From NCBI RefSeq assembly GCF_001425445.1, contig NZ_LMQU01000014.1, forward strand, positions 1 through 64,000: a stretch of 64,000 nt of DNA, given 5' to 3'. Both the position numbers and the translations under genes were made by a program. Positions 16,010 through 24,756 of the stretch are shown piece by piece (the stretch's first letter is position 1; each line of letters begins with the position of its first letter). Below the pieces are notes generated by a model. That model was not told the origin of the DNA. It worked only from the letters and a program-made list of their open reading frames with translations, and searched no databases. The DNA comes from Devosia sp. Leaf420. GTDB lineage: Bacteria > Pseudomonadota > Alphaproteobacteria > Rhizobiales > Devosiaceae.

Positions 16010-17344
16010 ATGACCAAGACCCGCATTCCGTTCGGCCTGATGCTGCATGGCCCGGGCGGCCATATGAATGCCTGGAAGCATCCAAGCGGCCCCGCCGATG
16101 CCTCGGTCAATTTCCAGTTCCTGCTCGAACAGACCAAGAAGGCTGAAGCGGCAGGCATCGCCTTCGCTTTCGTGGCCGATGGGCTCTACATCAACGAGCA
16201 GTCGATCCCGCATTTCCTCAACCGCTTCGAGCCGATCGCTCTGCTTTCTGCGCTGGCGGCAACGACCAGCACGATCGGCCTCGTCGGCACGCTCTCGACC
16301 TCCTATAGCGACCCGTTTACCGTGGCGCGGCAGTTTGGCTCCATCGATCTCCTGAGCAATGGCCGCGCCGGCTGGAATGCGGTGACTTCGCCGCTCGAAG
16401 GGTCCGCCAAGAACTATGGCCGCGTCCAGCATCCCAACCACGCCCTCCGCTACGAAATCGCGGCCGAGCATATCGAGATCGTCAAAGGGCTCTGGGATAG
16501 CTGGGACGACGGCGCCTTTACTCGCGACCGCGCCAGCGGCCAGTTTGCCGATTTCGCCAAGCTCCACCGCCTCAATTTCAAGGGCAAGTTCCACTCCGCC
16601 GAAGGCCCACTCAATATCGAGCGCTCGCCACAGGGCCAGACATTGTTGTTCCAGGCCGGTGGGTCGCCGGCCGGTATCGAGCTTGCCGGCCGCCATGCCG
16701 ATGCTGTTTTTGCGGCCTCTACATCGATCGACGAAAACCGAGTGCTGACCCAAAAACTCAAGCAAAGCGCCATCGCCCACGGCCGCGGCGCTGATGCGAT
16801 AAAAATCCTGCCCGGTGTGGGCATCATCGTCGGCTCGACCGATGAGGAAGTCGAACGCAAATATCAGGAGATCGCGGGTCTCGTGAACATCACCGAAGCG
16901 CTACATTATCTCGGGCGCTATTTCGATCACCACGATTTCAGCCAATACGATCTCGACGCGCCATTCCCCGAATTGGGCGAAATCGGCCGAAACAATTTCC
17001 AGTCGGGCACCGATCGGATCAAGACCCGAGCCAGGGAGCATGGGCAAAGCTTGCGCGAGGTCGCTCTCGAACAAACGACGCCGCGTAGCGAATTTCAGGG
17101 TACCCCGGAGCAGATCGCCGACAAGATCGAGGAATGGGTCGATACCGGCGCCGCCGACGGCTTCGTTTTCGGCTTTCCGGTCTCGGCACAAGGCTGGACC
17201 GATTTTGAGGAACAGGTCTTGCCCATCCTCGAAAAGCGCGGCCGCCATAACCGCGAGCAGATCGGCACGACGCTGCGCGATCATCTCGGTCTGCCGTACC
17301 GCGAAAGCCGCTATGCCTTGCCTGCGGAAAAGGCAGCCGGCTGA
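16010..17344 (+). CDS. NtaA/SnaA/DszA-family FMNH2-dependent monooxygenase (YxeK/YtnJ-like)
   Basis: A 444-residue class-C flavin monooxygenase. Hallmarks are FGLMLHGPGGHMNAWKHP at the N-terminus, IGLVGTLSTSYSDPFTVARQ, RAGWNAVTS (the NtaA family motif), and QGTPEQIADKIEEWVDTGA with DGFVF near the C-terminus. Relatives oxidise nitrilotriacetate, dibenzothiophene sulfone or, for YxeK, N-acetyl-S-(2-succino)cysteine, using FMNH2 from a separate reductase. It lies 17 bases after the MsnO8-like gene with GGAG before its ATG, and just before a GNAT gene. That order parallels yxeK-yxeL and suggests oxidation of an N-acetylated S-substituted amino acid. The exact substrate is open. Confidence 0.9.
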   Translation: MTKTRIPFGLMLHGPGGHMNAWKHPSGPADASVNFQFLLEQTKKAEAAGIAFAFVADGLYINEQSIPHFLNRFEPIALLSALAATTSTIGLVGTLSTSYSDPFTVARQFGSIDLLSNGRAGWNAVTSPLEGSAKNYGRVQHPNHALRYEIAAEHIEIVKGLWDSWDDGAFTRDRASGQFADFAKLHRLNFKGKFHSAEGPLNIERSPQGQTLLFQAGGSPAGIELAGRHADAVFAASTSIDENRVLTQKLKQSAIAHGRGADAIKILPGVGIIVGSTDEEVERKYQEIAGLVNITEALHYLGRYFDHHDFSQYDLDAPFPELGEIGRNNFQSGTDRIKTRAREHGQSLREVALEQTTPRSEFQGTPEQIADKIEEWVDTGAADGFVFGFPVSAQGWTDFEEQVLPILEKRGRHNREQIGTTLRDHLGLPYRESRYALPAEKAAG

Positions 17345-17412
17345 CCGACCAACCGCGGGGGGCTTTGCGGCTCTCCGCCCCACTTAATAACCATCAGCGC
17401 GGAGGCCCGGTC

Positions 17413-17958
17413 GTGACCGACAGCTTTCTCTATACGCTTCCCACCGATCCCGTGGCCCTGCCGCTCGTCGAGCAACTGACCGAAGAGTACCAAACCCGCT
17501 ACGGCAATTATTTCGAAGAGGGCGGCGCAGCACAGGAAATGAACCGCTATCCGCCAGAGCGCTTTGGCGCGCCCGATGGCGCATTTGTCCTGCTTCTGCG
17601 GAACGGAAAACCCATCGCTGGCGGCGCTTTCATGCGCTACGACGAGACGACGGCCGAGTTCAAACGCGTCTGGACCGATCGTGATCATCGTCGCCAGGGC
17701 CTCGCGCGGAAAATTCTCGTCGAGCTCGAAGCGCAGGCGCTGCGCCAAGGATATGGCCGGGTCTATCTTACGACCGGCTTCCGCCAACCCGAAGCGCGCG
17801 AGCTTTATCTGCGCACCGGCTACACCGCGCTTTTCGATCTTCAAGCCGATCCGGAAAGCATCCAGATTCTGGCATTCGAGAAAGCGCTCGTCGCACCGCG
17901 TGCAGCATTTGCGAATGAAAATGGCAGTGCGCTGCAAGCCGCCGTCGCGCGCAAATAG
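17413..17958 (+). CDS. GNAT-family N-acetyltransferase
   Basis: A 181-residue GNAT enzyme. The acetyl-CoA-binding motif A is VWTDRDHRRQGLARKILVEL, containing R-R-Q-G-L-A; the later LYLRTGYTALFDL is the usual motif B region. The start is GTG 17413, supported by GGAGG at 17401-17405; an upstream in-frame ATG at 17365 lacks a site. It follows the NtaA-type monooxygenase by 68 bases and precedes the permease/ATPase gene. In the Bacillus yxe and ytm operons an acetyltransferase (YxeL, YtmI) N-acetylates the imported S-modified cysteine before oxidation; the same role is a reasonable guess here. The predicted deacetylase (M20 family) is not in the window. Confidence 0.87.
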   Translation: MTDSFLYTLPTDPVALPLVEQLTEEYQTRYGNYFEEGGAAQEMNRYPPERFGAPDGAFVLLLRNGKPIAGGAFMRYDETTAEFKRVWTDRDHRRQGLARKILVELEAQALRQGYGRVYLTTGFRQPEARELYLRTGYTALFDLQADPESIQILAFEKALVAPRAAFANENGSALQAAVARK

Positions 17959-18021
17959 TTTCCTCTCCTCTCCAAACACAGAATGGCGTCGCTTCTCAAC
18001 GCCACCACTCTCAAACTAATA

Positions 18022-18038
18022 TCTACTAATTCTGTAGA
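18022..18038. promoter_or_regulatory. TCTA-N9-TAGA box upstream of the permease/ATPase gene
   Basis: TCTA (18022-18025) and TAGA (18035-18038) lie within a longer inverted repeat, ATCTAC (18021-18026) with GTAGAT (18034-18039). It has the same half-sites and nine-base spacing as the box at 14931-14947, so both parts of the cluster probably answer to one regulator. It overlaps the region where the promoter of the transporter gene must lie. Confidence 0.55.
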
Positions 18039-18052
18039 TTAAAGGTATGGCC

Positions 18053-19831
18053 ATGGCTTCGGTTACTGACATCGGTTTGGAGAGCGCCCCCAAGCGCACC
18101 GCGCCGCAAGACCTTCACCGCCTCAAAGTGGTCGAGGCACGTCATCCCTGGCGCGTCGCCGGAACCATTTTTGCGGCTGCCGTCATCCTCATCACGCTCC
18201 ACTCGGTGTTCACCAACGAGCGCTGGGGTTGGCCGGTCTTCGCGGAATATTTCTTCTCCGCCCCAGTGCTTTCAGGCCTCGGGCGAACCCTGATGCTTAC
18301 TGGCATTGCCGCCGTCATCGGCTTTATCCTTGGCGGCCTTCTGGCTTTCGCCCGGGTATCAAAGTCGCCGCTGCTGTCGAGGCTTTCCTGGGGCTATATC
18401 TGGCTCCTGCGCTCGATCCCGCTGATTGTGCTGCTGCTCGTACTCAACAATCTTGGCTATCTCTACGCCAGCATCAATCTTGGCGTGCCGTTCACCGATA
18501 TCCTCTGGGCCCAGTTCGATACCGTTCAGACGCTGAGCCCCTTCGCCGTCGCGATTATCGGCCTCAGCCTCAACCAAGCTGCGTTCTCGTCCGAGATTAT
18601 CCGCGGCGGTATTCTCTCTGTCGATCAGGGTCAGCACGAAGCCGCTGCCGCTCTTGGCCTCAGCAGTTGGCGCCAGGCAGTGCATATCGTCCTGCCGCAG
18701 GCCATGCGCGCCATCCTGCCATCGGGCTTCAATGAAATCATCGGCTTGGCCAAGGCAACGTCCATCGTCTATGTGCTGGCGCTGCCCGAGCTGTTTTACA
18801 CTGTGCAGGTGATTTATCGCCGCAATCTCGAGGTCATCCCGCTCCTGATGGTCGCAACCGTCTGGTACCTCGTGATCATGGTCGTGCTCTCGGGCTTCCA
18901 GTATCTCGTCGAGCAATACTATTCGCGCGGCGCCAAGCGCGAAGCTCTGCCGCCGCTGGTCGATCGCTTCTTCCGCGCTATTGGCCGCAAGGCGCCGGAT
19001 GCAGCACCCGTCGCGCCCATGTCAGTGGTCGTCGATCGCAAGCCGCTTGCCGGTTTCGAAAGCGGCCGTATCGGTGGCGAAGTGTCGATCCACGGCGTCA
19101 ACAAGTCCTTCGGCGCGCTCAAAGTGCTCGATAAGATCGATCTGACCGTACACTCCGGCGAGGTGGTGGCCATTATCGGCCCATCGGGCGCCGGCAAATC
19201 GACACTTCTGCGCACCATCAATCATCTGGAGCGCGTCGATGCCGGTATCGTCGCCATCGATGGCGAGCTCATCGGCTACGAACGACGCGCCGACACGCTC
19301 TATGAACTCAAGGAGCCCGCCATTCGCCGCCGCCGCGCCGGTGTCGGCATGGTGTTCCAGAACTTCAATCTTTTCCCTCATCTCACGGCGCTGGAAAACA
19401 TCATCGAAGCGCCTGTGTCGGTGGCCGGCGTTCCAAAGGACGAAGCCCTGGCGCAGGGCAGGGATCTCCTCGCGCGGGTCGGGCTTGCCGATAAGGCTGA
19501 TGCCTATCCCCGTCATCTCTCTGGCGGCCAGCAGCAGCGCGTTGCGATTGCTCGCGCGCTGGCGCTACGGCCAAAAGTTCTGCTCTTTGATGAACCGACA
19601 TCGGCGCTTGATCCAGAGCTCGTCGGCGAAGTGCTCGACGTGATCAAGGAATTGGCTAAATCCGGCACGACGCTCGTGATCGTCACCCATGAAATCGGCT
19701 TCGCCCGCGAAGTCGCCGACCGCATCGTCTTCATGGAAAACGGACGGATCCTAGAAATCGCGCCGCCGGAACGCCTCTTCAGCGCGCCCTCGCACAGCCG
19801 AACTCGCGAGTTCCTCGCCAAGGTTCTCTAG
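18053..19831 (+). CDS. Fused amino-acid ABC transporter permease and ATPase
   Basis: A protein of about 592 residues that joins both inner-membrane parts of a polar amino-acid importer. Residues about 35-290 are a HisM/ArtM-type permease (GLGRTLMLTGIAAVIG, then EIIRGGILSVDQGQHEAAAALG, the EAA loop). Residues about 330-590 are the ATPase: Walker A GPSGAGKST near 376, Q-loop FQNFNLFPHL, signature [15 protein letters not shown], Walker B LLFDEPTSALD. Such fusions are regular in Actinobacteria and some Rhizobiales. ATG 18053 has AAAGG at seven bases; ATG 18047, two codons earlier, is possible but sits too close. Two binding-protein genes follow. Confidence 0.92.
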   Translation: MASVTDIGLESAPKRTAPQDLHRLKVVEARHPWRVAGTIFAAAVILITLHSVFTNERWGWPVFAEYFFSAPVLSGLGRTLMLTGIAAVIGFILGGLLAFARVSKSPLLSRLSWGYIWLLRSIPLIVLLLVLNNLGYLYASINLGVPFTDILWAQFDTVQTLSPFAVAIIGLSLNQAAFSSEIIRGGILSVDQGQHEAAAALGLSSWRQAVHIVLPQAMRAILPSGFNEIIGLAKATSIVYVLALPELFYTVQVIYRRNLEVIPLLMVATVWYLVIMVVLSGFQYLVEQYYSRGAKREALPPLVDRFFRAIGRKAPDAAPVAPMSVVVDRKPLAGFESGRIGGEVSIHGVNKSFGALKVLDKIDLTVHSGEVVAIIGPSGAGKSTLLRTINHLERVDAGIVAIDGELIGYERRADTLYELKEPAIRRRRAGVGMVFQNFNLFPHLTALENIIEAPVSVAGVPKDEALAQGRDLLARVGLADKADAYPRHLSGGQQQRVAIARALALRPKVLLFDEPTSALDPELVGEVLDVIKELAKSGTTLVIVTHEIGFAREVADRIVFMENGRILEIAPPERLFSAPSHSRTREFLAKVL

Positions 19832-19918
19832 CCACTCCCAACTCTGCGCCCTCCTCCCTCTTTCCATGCCGGTCAGCGGCAGGATGGCGCACGTCCAGAT
19901 CTCAACCCCGGTTTTATC

Positions 19919-20848
19919 ATGCTTCTCAGACGTTCATTCCTTATCGGCGCCACGGCGCTTCTTCTTGCCGCCGCACCAGCCGCCGTCTTCGCTCAGGCCT
20001 TTGATCTCAGCCCCAATCCGCCAAGTCGGCTCCATGCCGAAAAGGTCGACGCGATCGCAGCGCTCCTGCCGGCCGATTTCGATTATGCCAAGGATGGCGT
20101 TCTCAGCATCGCCATCGCCGCCGGCGCCCCGCCGATTTCGGCCTATGCCACCGATGGCGCGACGGTGGTCGGGTTCGATCCCGACCTCGGAAGGCTTGTA
20201 GGCGAGGTGCTCGGCCTTGAGGTCGAGATCGTCCCGATTGCCTGGATCGATTGGCCGCTGGGTCTCAGCAGCAGCAAATATGACGCCGTCATTTCCAATG
20301 TCGGTGTGACTGAGGAGCGCAAGGAGAAATTCGACTTCTCAACCTATCGCAAGGGCGTGCACGGTTTTTACGTCAAGGCGGATAGCCCAATCACCTCGAT
20401 CAAGGAGCCCAAGGATATCGCGGGCCTCCGGATCATTACCGCTTCAGGCACCAACCAGGAGCGCATCACGCTCGAATGGGATCGGATCAATCAGGAAGCT
20501 GGGCTCGCACCGGTCGAGATCCAATACTACGACGACGATGCCGCCTCTGACCTCGCCATCGCTTCCGGTCGCGCCGATGTCGAACTCAACCCCAATGGCC
20601 CGCTGGCCTATAAGGCGGCGCTGACCGGCAATACGAAACTGGTCGGCACGATCAGCTCCGGCTGGCCCAATCCAGCCGAGGTAGGCGTGACGACCCGCAA
20701 GGACAGCGGCCTTGCCAAACCCTTCACCGCCGCCATCAACCACCTCATCGAGACCGGTACTTACGCCAAGCTCCTCGAGCAATGGAACCTGACGCCCGAA
20801 GGCGTCGAGCAATCTCAGACCAATCCACCGGGCCTGCCAAAACCCTGA
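19919..20848 (+). CDS. Amino-acid ABC substrate-binding protein, copy 1
   Basis: A 309-residue SBP family 3 protein. The signal peptide (about 1-25, ending AAVFAQ) carries RRSFLIG, which could allow Tat export. The mature protein starts AFDLSPNPPSRLHAE, then FDPDLGRLVGEVLGLEVE, SKYDAVISNVGVTEERKEKF and GTNQERITLEWD. It is about two-thirds identical by eye to the protein at 22059-22973, including the ending EQSQTNPPGLPKP. It follows the fused permease/ATPase by 87 bases and should feed it. The likely ligand is a modified amino acid such as an S-substituted cysteine, by analogy with YxeM and TcyJ/K. Confidence 0.9.
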   Translation: MLLRRSFLIGATALLLAAAPAAVFAQAFDLSPNPPSRLHAEKVDAIAALLPADFDYAKDGVLSIAIAAGAPPISAYATDGATVVGFDPDLGRLVGEVLGLEVEIVPIAWIDWPLGLSSSKYDAVISNVGVTEERKEKFDFSTYRKGVHGFYVKADSPITSIKEPKDIAGLRIITASGTNQERITLEWDRINQEAGLAPVEIQYYDDDAASDLAIASGRADVELNPNGPLAYKAALTGNTKLVGTISSGWPNPAEVGVTTRKDSGLAKPFTAAINHLIETGTYAKLLEQWNLTPEGVEQSQTNPPGLPKP

Positions 20849-20952
20849 CTAGTTTAGGGGCCGGTCGATCCAACGACGATCGGTCCCTCGCGCGGGCGGT
20901 GGCTTCCCTCCTTCCCTGTTCCGCCCGCGCCCCCTCCTTCTCGAGACAGACC

Positions 20953-21987
20953 ATGACCGCGCACATCAAAGAGATTGGCTTCCTCATTCCTGGCAATTTC
21001 GACAATGCCGTGCCCTCTGCCGGCATCGAGGATACGCTCGAGGTCATCGCTCAGGGCGAGCAGCTCGGCTTTGACAGCGCCTGGGTACGCCAGCGCCACC
21101 TCGAGCCAGGCATCGGCTCTGCTGCCGTGTTTCTTGCGGCCGCCAGCCAGCGCACCAGCACTATCCAACTGGGGTCAGCCGTGATCCAGATCGGCTATGA
21201 AAGCCCATTCCGGCTCGCCGAGGACCTCTCAATGGTCGATGTGCTCTCGGGCGGTCGGCTCAATGTCGGCCTCAGTGCCGGCGTGCCACCGCATAGCCAT
21301 CTGATCGCGCACCTGATCCATGACGGCGACTGGCGCCAGCATGACCTGAGCCATGCGCGGATCCAGCGGTTTCGCGACAATCTGCGCGGTGATTATCTCG
21401 GGGACGAAGAGACCTTCGTGGCAACGCCTTTTGGCCCGCAGCGCCCACGCCTCCAGCCGCATGCGGAGGGGCTGGTCGATCGTCTCTGGTATGGCGGCGG
21501 CTCGCTGCGGTCGGCGCGATGGGCGGGCGAGAATGGCTTTAACCTCCTCACCGGCAATGTCATTTCCGGCGAAGGAACGGATGATTTCCATCTGGCCCAG
21601 GTCAATCTGATCAACACCTGGCGCGAGGCTTTAGGCGGGCGGTCTGGGCGCGTTGCCCTTGGCCGCGTCATCGTCCCGACGGACTCGGCGCCACCTTCGC
21701 GTATCGCGCGTTATGAGGCATTTGCAGCGTCGCGTTTCGATCGCACGCTGAAGCCACAGGGCGAACGCCGCACGCTTTTTCCGCGCGATCTCGTCGGACC
21801 TGCCGAGCAGATCGTCGAATGGCTGCTCGATGATCCGGTGCTGCCGCTCGTCTCGGAGCTGCGCCTCGAACTTCCCTATGAGTTCAAGCGCGAGGAATAC
21901 GAGCAGATCCTCTCGGACACGATCACCCGCATCGCGCCGGCCCTTGGTTGGCGCGCAAAACCCCAGCCCGCGCTCGCGGCCGAATGA
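20953..21987 (+). CDS. Luciferase-like flavin-dependent monooxygenase
   Basis: A 344-residue LLM-class oxidoreductase: HIKEIGFLIPGNFDN at the start, QGEQLGFDSAWVRQRHLEPG, IQLGSAVIQIGYESPFRLAE and GGRLNVGLSAG. It is only distantly related to the two other LLM proteins of the cluster. ATG 20953 is preferred to an upstream in-frame start at 20782, because AGACAGACC precedes it, the family begins here, and the longer form would run into the previous gene. It sits between two paralogous binding-protein genes, so it is embedded in the import cluster. The substrate is unknown. Confidence 0.88.
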   Translation: MTAHIKEIGFLIPGNFDNAVPSAGIEDTLEVIAQGEQLGFDSAWVRQRHLEPGIGSAAVFLAAASQRTSTIQLGSAVIQIGYESPFRLAEDLSMVDVLSGGRLNVGLSAGVPPHSHLIAHLIHDGDWRQHDLSHARIQRFRDNLRGDYLGDEETFVATPFGPQRPRLQPHAEGLVDRLWYGGGSLRSARWAGENGFNLLTGNVISGEGTDDFHLAQVNLINTWREALGGRSGRVALGRVIVPTDSAPPSRIARYEAFAASRFDRTLKPQGERRTLFPRDLVGPAEQIVEWLLDDPVLPLVSELRLELPYEFKREEYEQILSDTITRIAPALGWRAKPQPALAAE

Positions 21988-22058
21988 CTTTGGCTCCGGC
22001 GCCCGCGCGACGCCAAGCCCTCCCTTAAGCGCACTTTTTCCGACATCTGGATGAAATC

Positions 22059-22973
22059 ATGAAAACTACTCTTCTTGCCGGCTTTGCCATTCTGGCGCTT
22101 GCGACTGCCGTGCACGCGGCCGAGTTCGATCTGAGCCCGGAGCAGCCGGCCCGCCTCAAGGCCGAACCCAACCAGGAAGCCATTGCGGCGATTCCGGCTG
22201 ATTTCAAATTTGCTGCCGAAGGCAAGTTTACCGTCGCGGTTTCGCCTTGGGACCCACCGATCGCCACCTATGCGACGGACGGCCAAACGGTAGTAGGTGC
22301 CGACCCGGACCTCGCATCGCTAATCGCCGACTCCCTAGGCCTCGAGCTCAATCTCGTCGCCACCGCCTGGGCCGATTGGCCGCTCGGGGTCACTTCGGGC
22401 AAGTATGATGCGGTGATTTCCAACGTCACGGTCACCGAAGAGCGCAAGGAAAAGTTCGACTTTTCGAGCTACCGCCAGGACGTCGTAGGCTTTTATGTCC
22501 GCAACGATAGCCCCATCCAATCAATCACCGAGCCCAAGGATGTCGCGGGGCTGAAAGTCGTCACCGGCGCCGGGACTAATCAGGAAAAGATCATCCTCGA
22601 ATGGGATCGCCTCAACCAGGAAGCGGGCCTCGCACCGGTTGAAATCCAGTACTACGACGACTCCGCGGCCAGTACGCTTGCCTTGCAATCGGGCCGTGCC
22701 GATGTCGAGTTCAACCCCAACCCAACGCTGTCCTATTCCTCGGCCGTGAGCGGCGATACGCGCCTCGTCGGCGTGCAAAGCGGTGGCTGGCCGGCAAAGG
22801 CTGAGATCGCGGCAACGACGCGCAAAGGGTCCGGTCTGGCAGAGGCCGTGACCATCGCGATCAATGGCCTGATCGAGAACGGCCTTTACGGCAAGACCCT
22901 CGAACGCTGGAACATCAGCGCTGAGGCGGTGGAACAATCCCAGACCAATCCTCCGGGCCTGCCCAAGACCTGA
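22059..22973 (+). CDS. Amino-acid ABC substrate-binding protein, copy 2
   Basis: A 304-residue SBP family 3 protein with a short Sec signal peptide (about 1-20, ending AVHAAE). It parallels copy 1 along its length: AEFDLSPEQPARLKAE, SGKYDAVISNVTVTEERKEK, GTNQEKIILEWDRLNQEAG and the ending QSQTNPPGLPKT. Tandem duplication with an oxygenase gene between the copies suggests two related ligands served by one permease/ATPase. B. subtilis TcyJ and TcyK are a comparable pair. No second permease is present. Confidence 0.9.
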   Translation: MKTTLLAGFAILALATAVHAAEFDLSPEQPARLKAEPNQEAIAAIPADFKFAAEGKFTVAVSPWDPPIATYATDGQTVVGADPDLASLIADSLGLELNLVATAWADWPLGVTSGKYDAVISNVTVTEERKEKFDFSSYRQDVVGFYVRNDSPIQSITEPKDVAGLKVVTGAGTNQEKIILEWDRLNQEAGLAPVEIQYYDDSAASTLALQSGRADVEFNPNPTLSYSSAVSGDTRLVGVQSGGWPAKAEIAATTRKGSGLAEAVTIAINGLIENGLYGKTLERWNISAEAVEQSQTNPPGLPKT

Positions 22974-23038
22974 CGCATCAAAACGACGGCCGTGCGAGAG
23001 CCGGCCGCCCCATGCTCTCAACCAGAGTGGAGTTCACC

Positions 23039-23407
23039 ATGGCGCATGACCGGCTTTTTCTGATCGATCCCGGCTTTGAGGTTACGGGCCGGGACGATGG
23101 ACCTTTCGTCTGTCCGTTCTGCAATCAGATTGAAGGGCTGCTCGCCAGTTTTCCGCAGCTATCGCTTGATATCGAGGTGGTCCGGGTAGCATTTCCCCGA
23201 CCACGACAGGAGGTCGTGGCCTTGGTCGGCGAGGCAAACCAAGGCCTTCCGCTCTTGATCCTCGGCGATAATTCACCCGGTGATGCGCGCGTGCGCGACG
23301 GTCTGCATTTTGTTTCCGACACCGAGCGCATTCTCGAATTGCTTGCCGAGCGGCATAGGTTTCCGCGCCTCCTCCGACCAGCGACGGGGGCAAGCAAGGT
23401 CGCCTGA
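23039..23407 (+). CDS. DUF3088 thioredoxin-fold-like CxxC protein
   Basis: A 122-residue protein of the DUF3088 type. The N-terminal half contains DGPFVCPFCNQIEGLL with CPFC at residues 25-28, a glutaredoxin-like redox or nucleophile motif, followed by VVRVAFPRPRQEV and LPLLILGD, as in a thioredoxin fold. GGAG before ATG 23039 supports this start over an in-frame ATG at 23012. It closes the monooxygenase/importer cluster. A small glutaredoxin-like gene (ytnI) belongs to the Bacillus ytm operon, so a role in thiol exchange or release of the sulfur product is plausible but unproved. Confidence 0.82.
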   Translation: MAHDRLFLIDPGFEVTGRDDGPFVCPFCNQIEGLLASFPQLSLDIEVVRVAFPRPRQEVVALVGEANQGLPLLILGDNSPGDARVRDGLHFVSDTERILELLAERHRFPRLLRPATGASKVA

Positions 23408-23409
23408 GC

Positions 23410-24651
23410 TCAGGCTGCGAAAGTGGCCTCAAGGCTTGTTGCGGAGCGTTTGGACAGCGTGCAGGCATGACGCTCCGCCGTGCCCTTGATTACCAATTCG
23501 AATTCGTCGGGGATGATCATCGGCAGGGAGACGGCAAACTCGGCGCCGCCATCCCAGAGCGATCGGATGGTGCAATCGTATGTCGATCTGCCGCCATCGA
23601 AGATGACCTGGCCGGCTTTGAGCACGCGGCGCCGGTTGGGCTTTGGTGGTTCGGTCGGCGCGTCCGACCCGCACACCTGGTTGCGGCCGGAGCGCTTGGC
23701 GACATAGAGCATCTGATCCGCGCGTTCGAGCAGCGTATCGAGATCGTCGCCCTCGCCGATGGTCGAGACGCCGAAGGATGCAGTGACTGCAATGGGCGGG
23801 AATGTTCCAGGAAAATCAAGCGCTTTAACGATGGCCCGGAGTTTTTCGGCGGTCGCCATCGCCGCCTTGTGCTCGGTGCGGGGGAGGATAATCGCGAACT
23901 CTTCCCCGCCGACGCGACCGACGAGATCGCTCTCACGCAACCCGTCCTTGAGGGCCTTTGCGACCGACGCCAGCACACGATCGCCTGCCGCATGGCCATA
24001 GGTGTCGTTCACCTGCTTGAAGTGGTCGATATCGAAGGCGATGCAACTAAGCGGCGCCGCATAACGGATAGCGAGGGCGAGATGTTTGACCGCCTCATCC
24101 TGGAAGGCACGCCGGCTTCTCGCGCCTGTAAGCACGTCCGTCGATGCCTCCTGTTGCAGCTCCAGCTCGTGCATGACGATGGCTGCAAGATGGGTAAGGA
24201 TGGCGGTGTCGCGTTCGCTGAACTCGCGGGCGGTGCCGTCGATCGCGCACACGGTGCCGATGGTCAGGCCGTCGCCTGTCATGATTGGCGCACTGGCATA
24301 GAAGCGCACTTTGGGCCCGCCCGTGACATGCGCATTGTCGAAAAAGCGCTCGTCCTGACTGGCATCGGGCACGATCAGCGGCCGGCCCAGTTGCAGCGTA
24401 TCCTTGCAAAACGTGCTGTCGAGAGAGACTTCGGTATTCTCAAGGCCATCGACGGCCTTGTACCACTGGCGATGGGCATCAATCATCGACACGATGCCGA
24501 TTTCGACCCCGAAGATCAGCTTGATCAAGGCCGCAACGCGGTCAAAGACCATTTCTCCCGGCGTGTCCAAAATGCCAAGCCGCTCGAGGGCATCGAGACG
24601 GTTGGGATCGGCGGCCACCTGACGATAATCAGGTGTAAGGGATGTTGGCAT
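23410..24651 (-). CDS. GAF-GGDEF-PilZ diguanylate cyclase
   Basis: A 413-residue cytoplasmic protein with a GAF domain (about 24-165), a GGDEF domain (about 170-330) and a C-terminal PilZ domain (about 338-413). GGEEF is at residues 248-252 and the inhibitory RxxD site RESD at 239-242, so it should make cyclic di-GMP and be product-inhibited. The PilZ part has NRRRVLKAGQVIF and CTIRSLWDGGAEF; the usual DxSxxG is weakened here, so ligand binding is uncertain. A protein that both makes and could sense cyclic di-GMP suggests local feedback. It ends two bases from the convergent DUF3088 gene. Confidence 0.92.
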   Translation of the reverse strand: MPTSLTPDYRQVAADPNRLDALERLGILDTPGEMVFDRVAALIKLIFGVEIGIVSMIDAHRQWYKAVDGLENTEVSLDSTFCKDTLQLGRPLIVPDASQDERFFDNAHVTGGPKVRFYASAPIMTGDGLTIGTVCAIDGTAREFSERDTAILTHLAAIVMHELELQQEASTDVLTGARSRRAFQDEAVKHLALAIRYAAPLSCIAFDIDHFKQVNDTYGHAAGDRVLASVAKALKDGLRESDLVGRVGGEEFAIILPRTEHKAAMATAEKLRAIVKALDFPGTFPPIAVTASFGVSTIGEGDDLDTLLERADQMLYVAKRSGRNQVCGSDAPTEPPKPNRRRVLKAGQVIFDGGRSTYDCTIRSLWDGGAEFAVSLPMIIPDEFELVIKGTAERHACTLSKRSATSLEATFAA

Positions 24652-24756
24652 GGTCTTGTCCTGACGCTACGGACATTGAAGTTTCACCATCAAGGGCATG
24701 ACGGCATTCTGCGCGCTGTCTGGGCCAAAAAATGTTCAGCGACAAGGGGATTTGAA

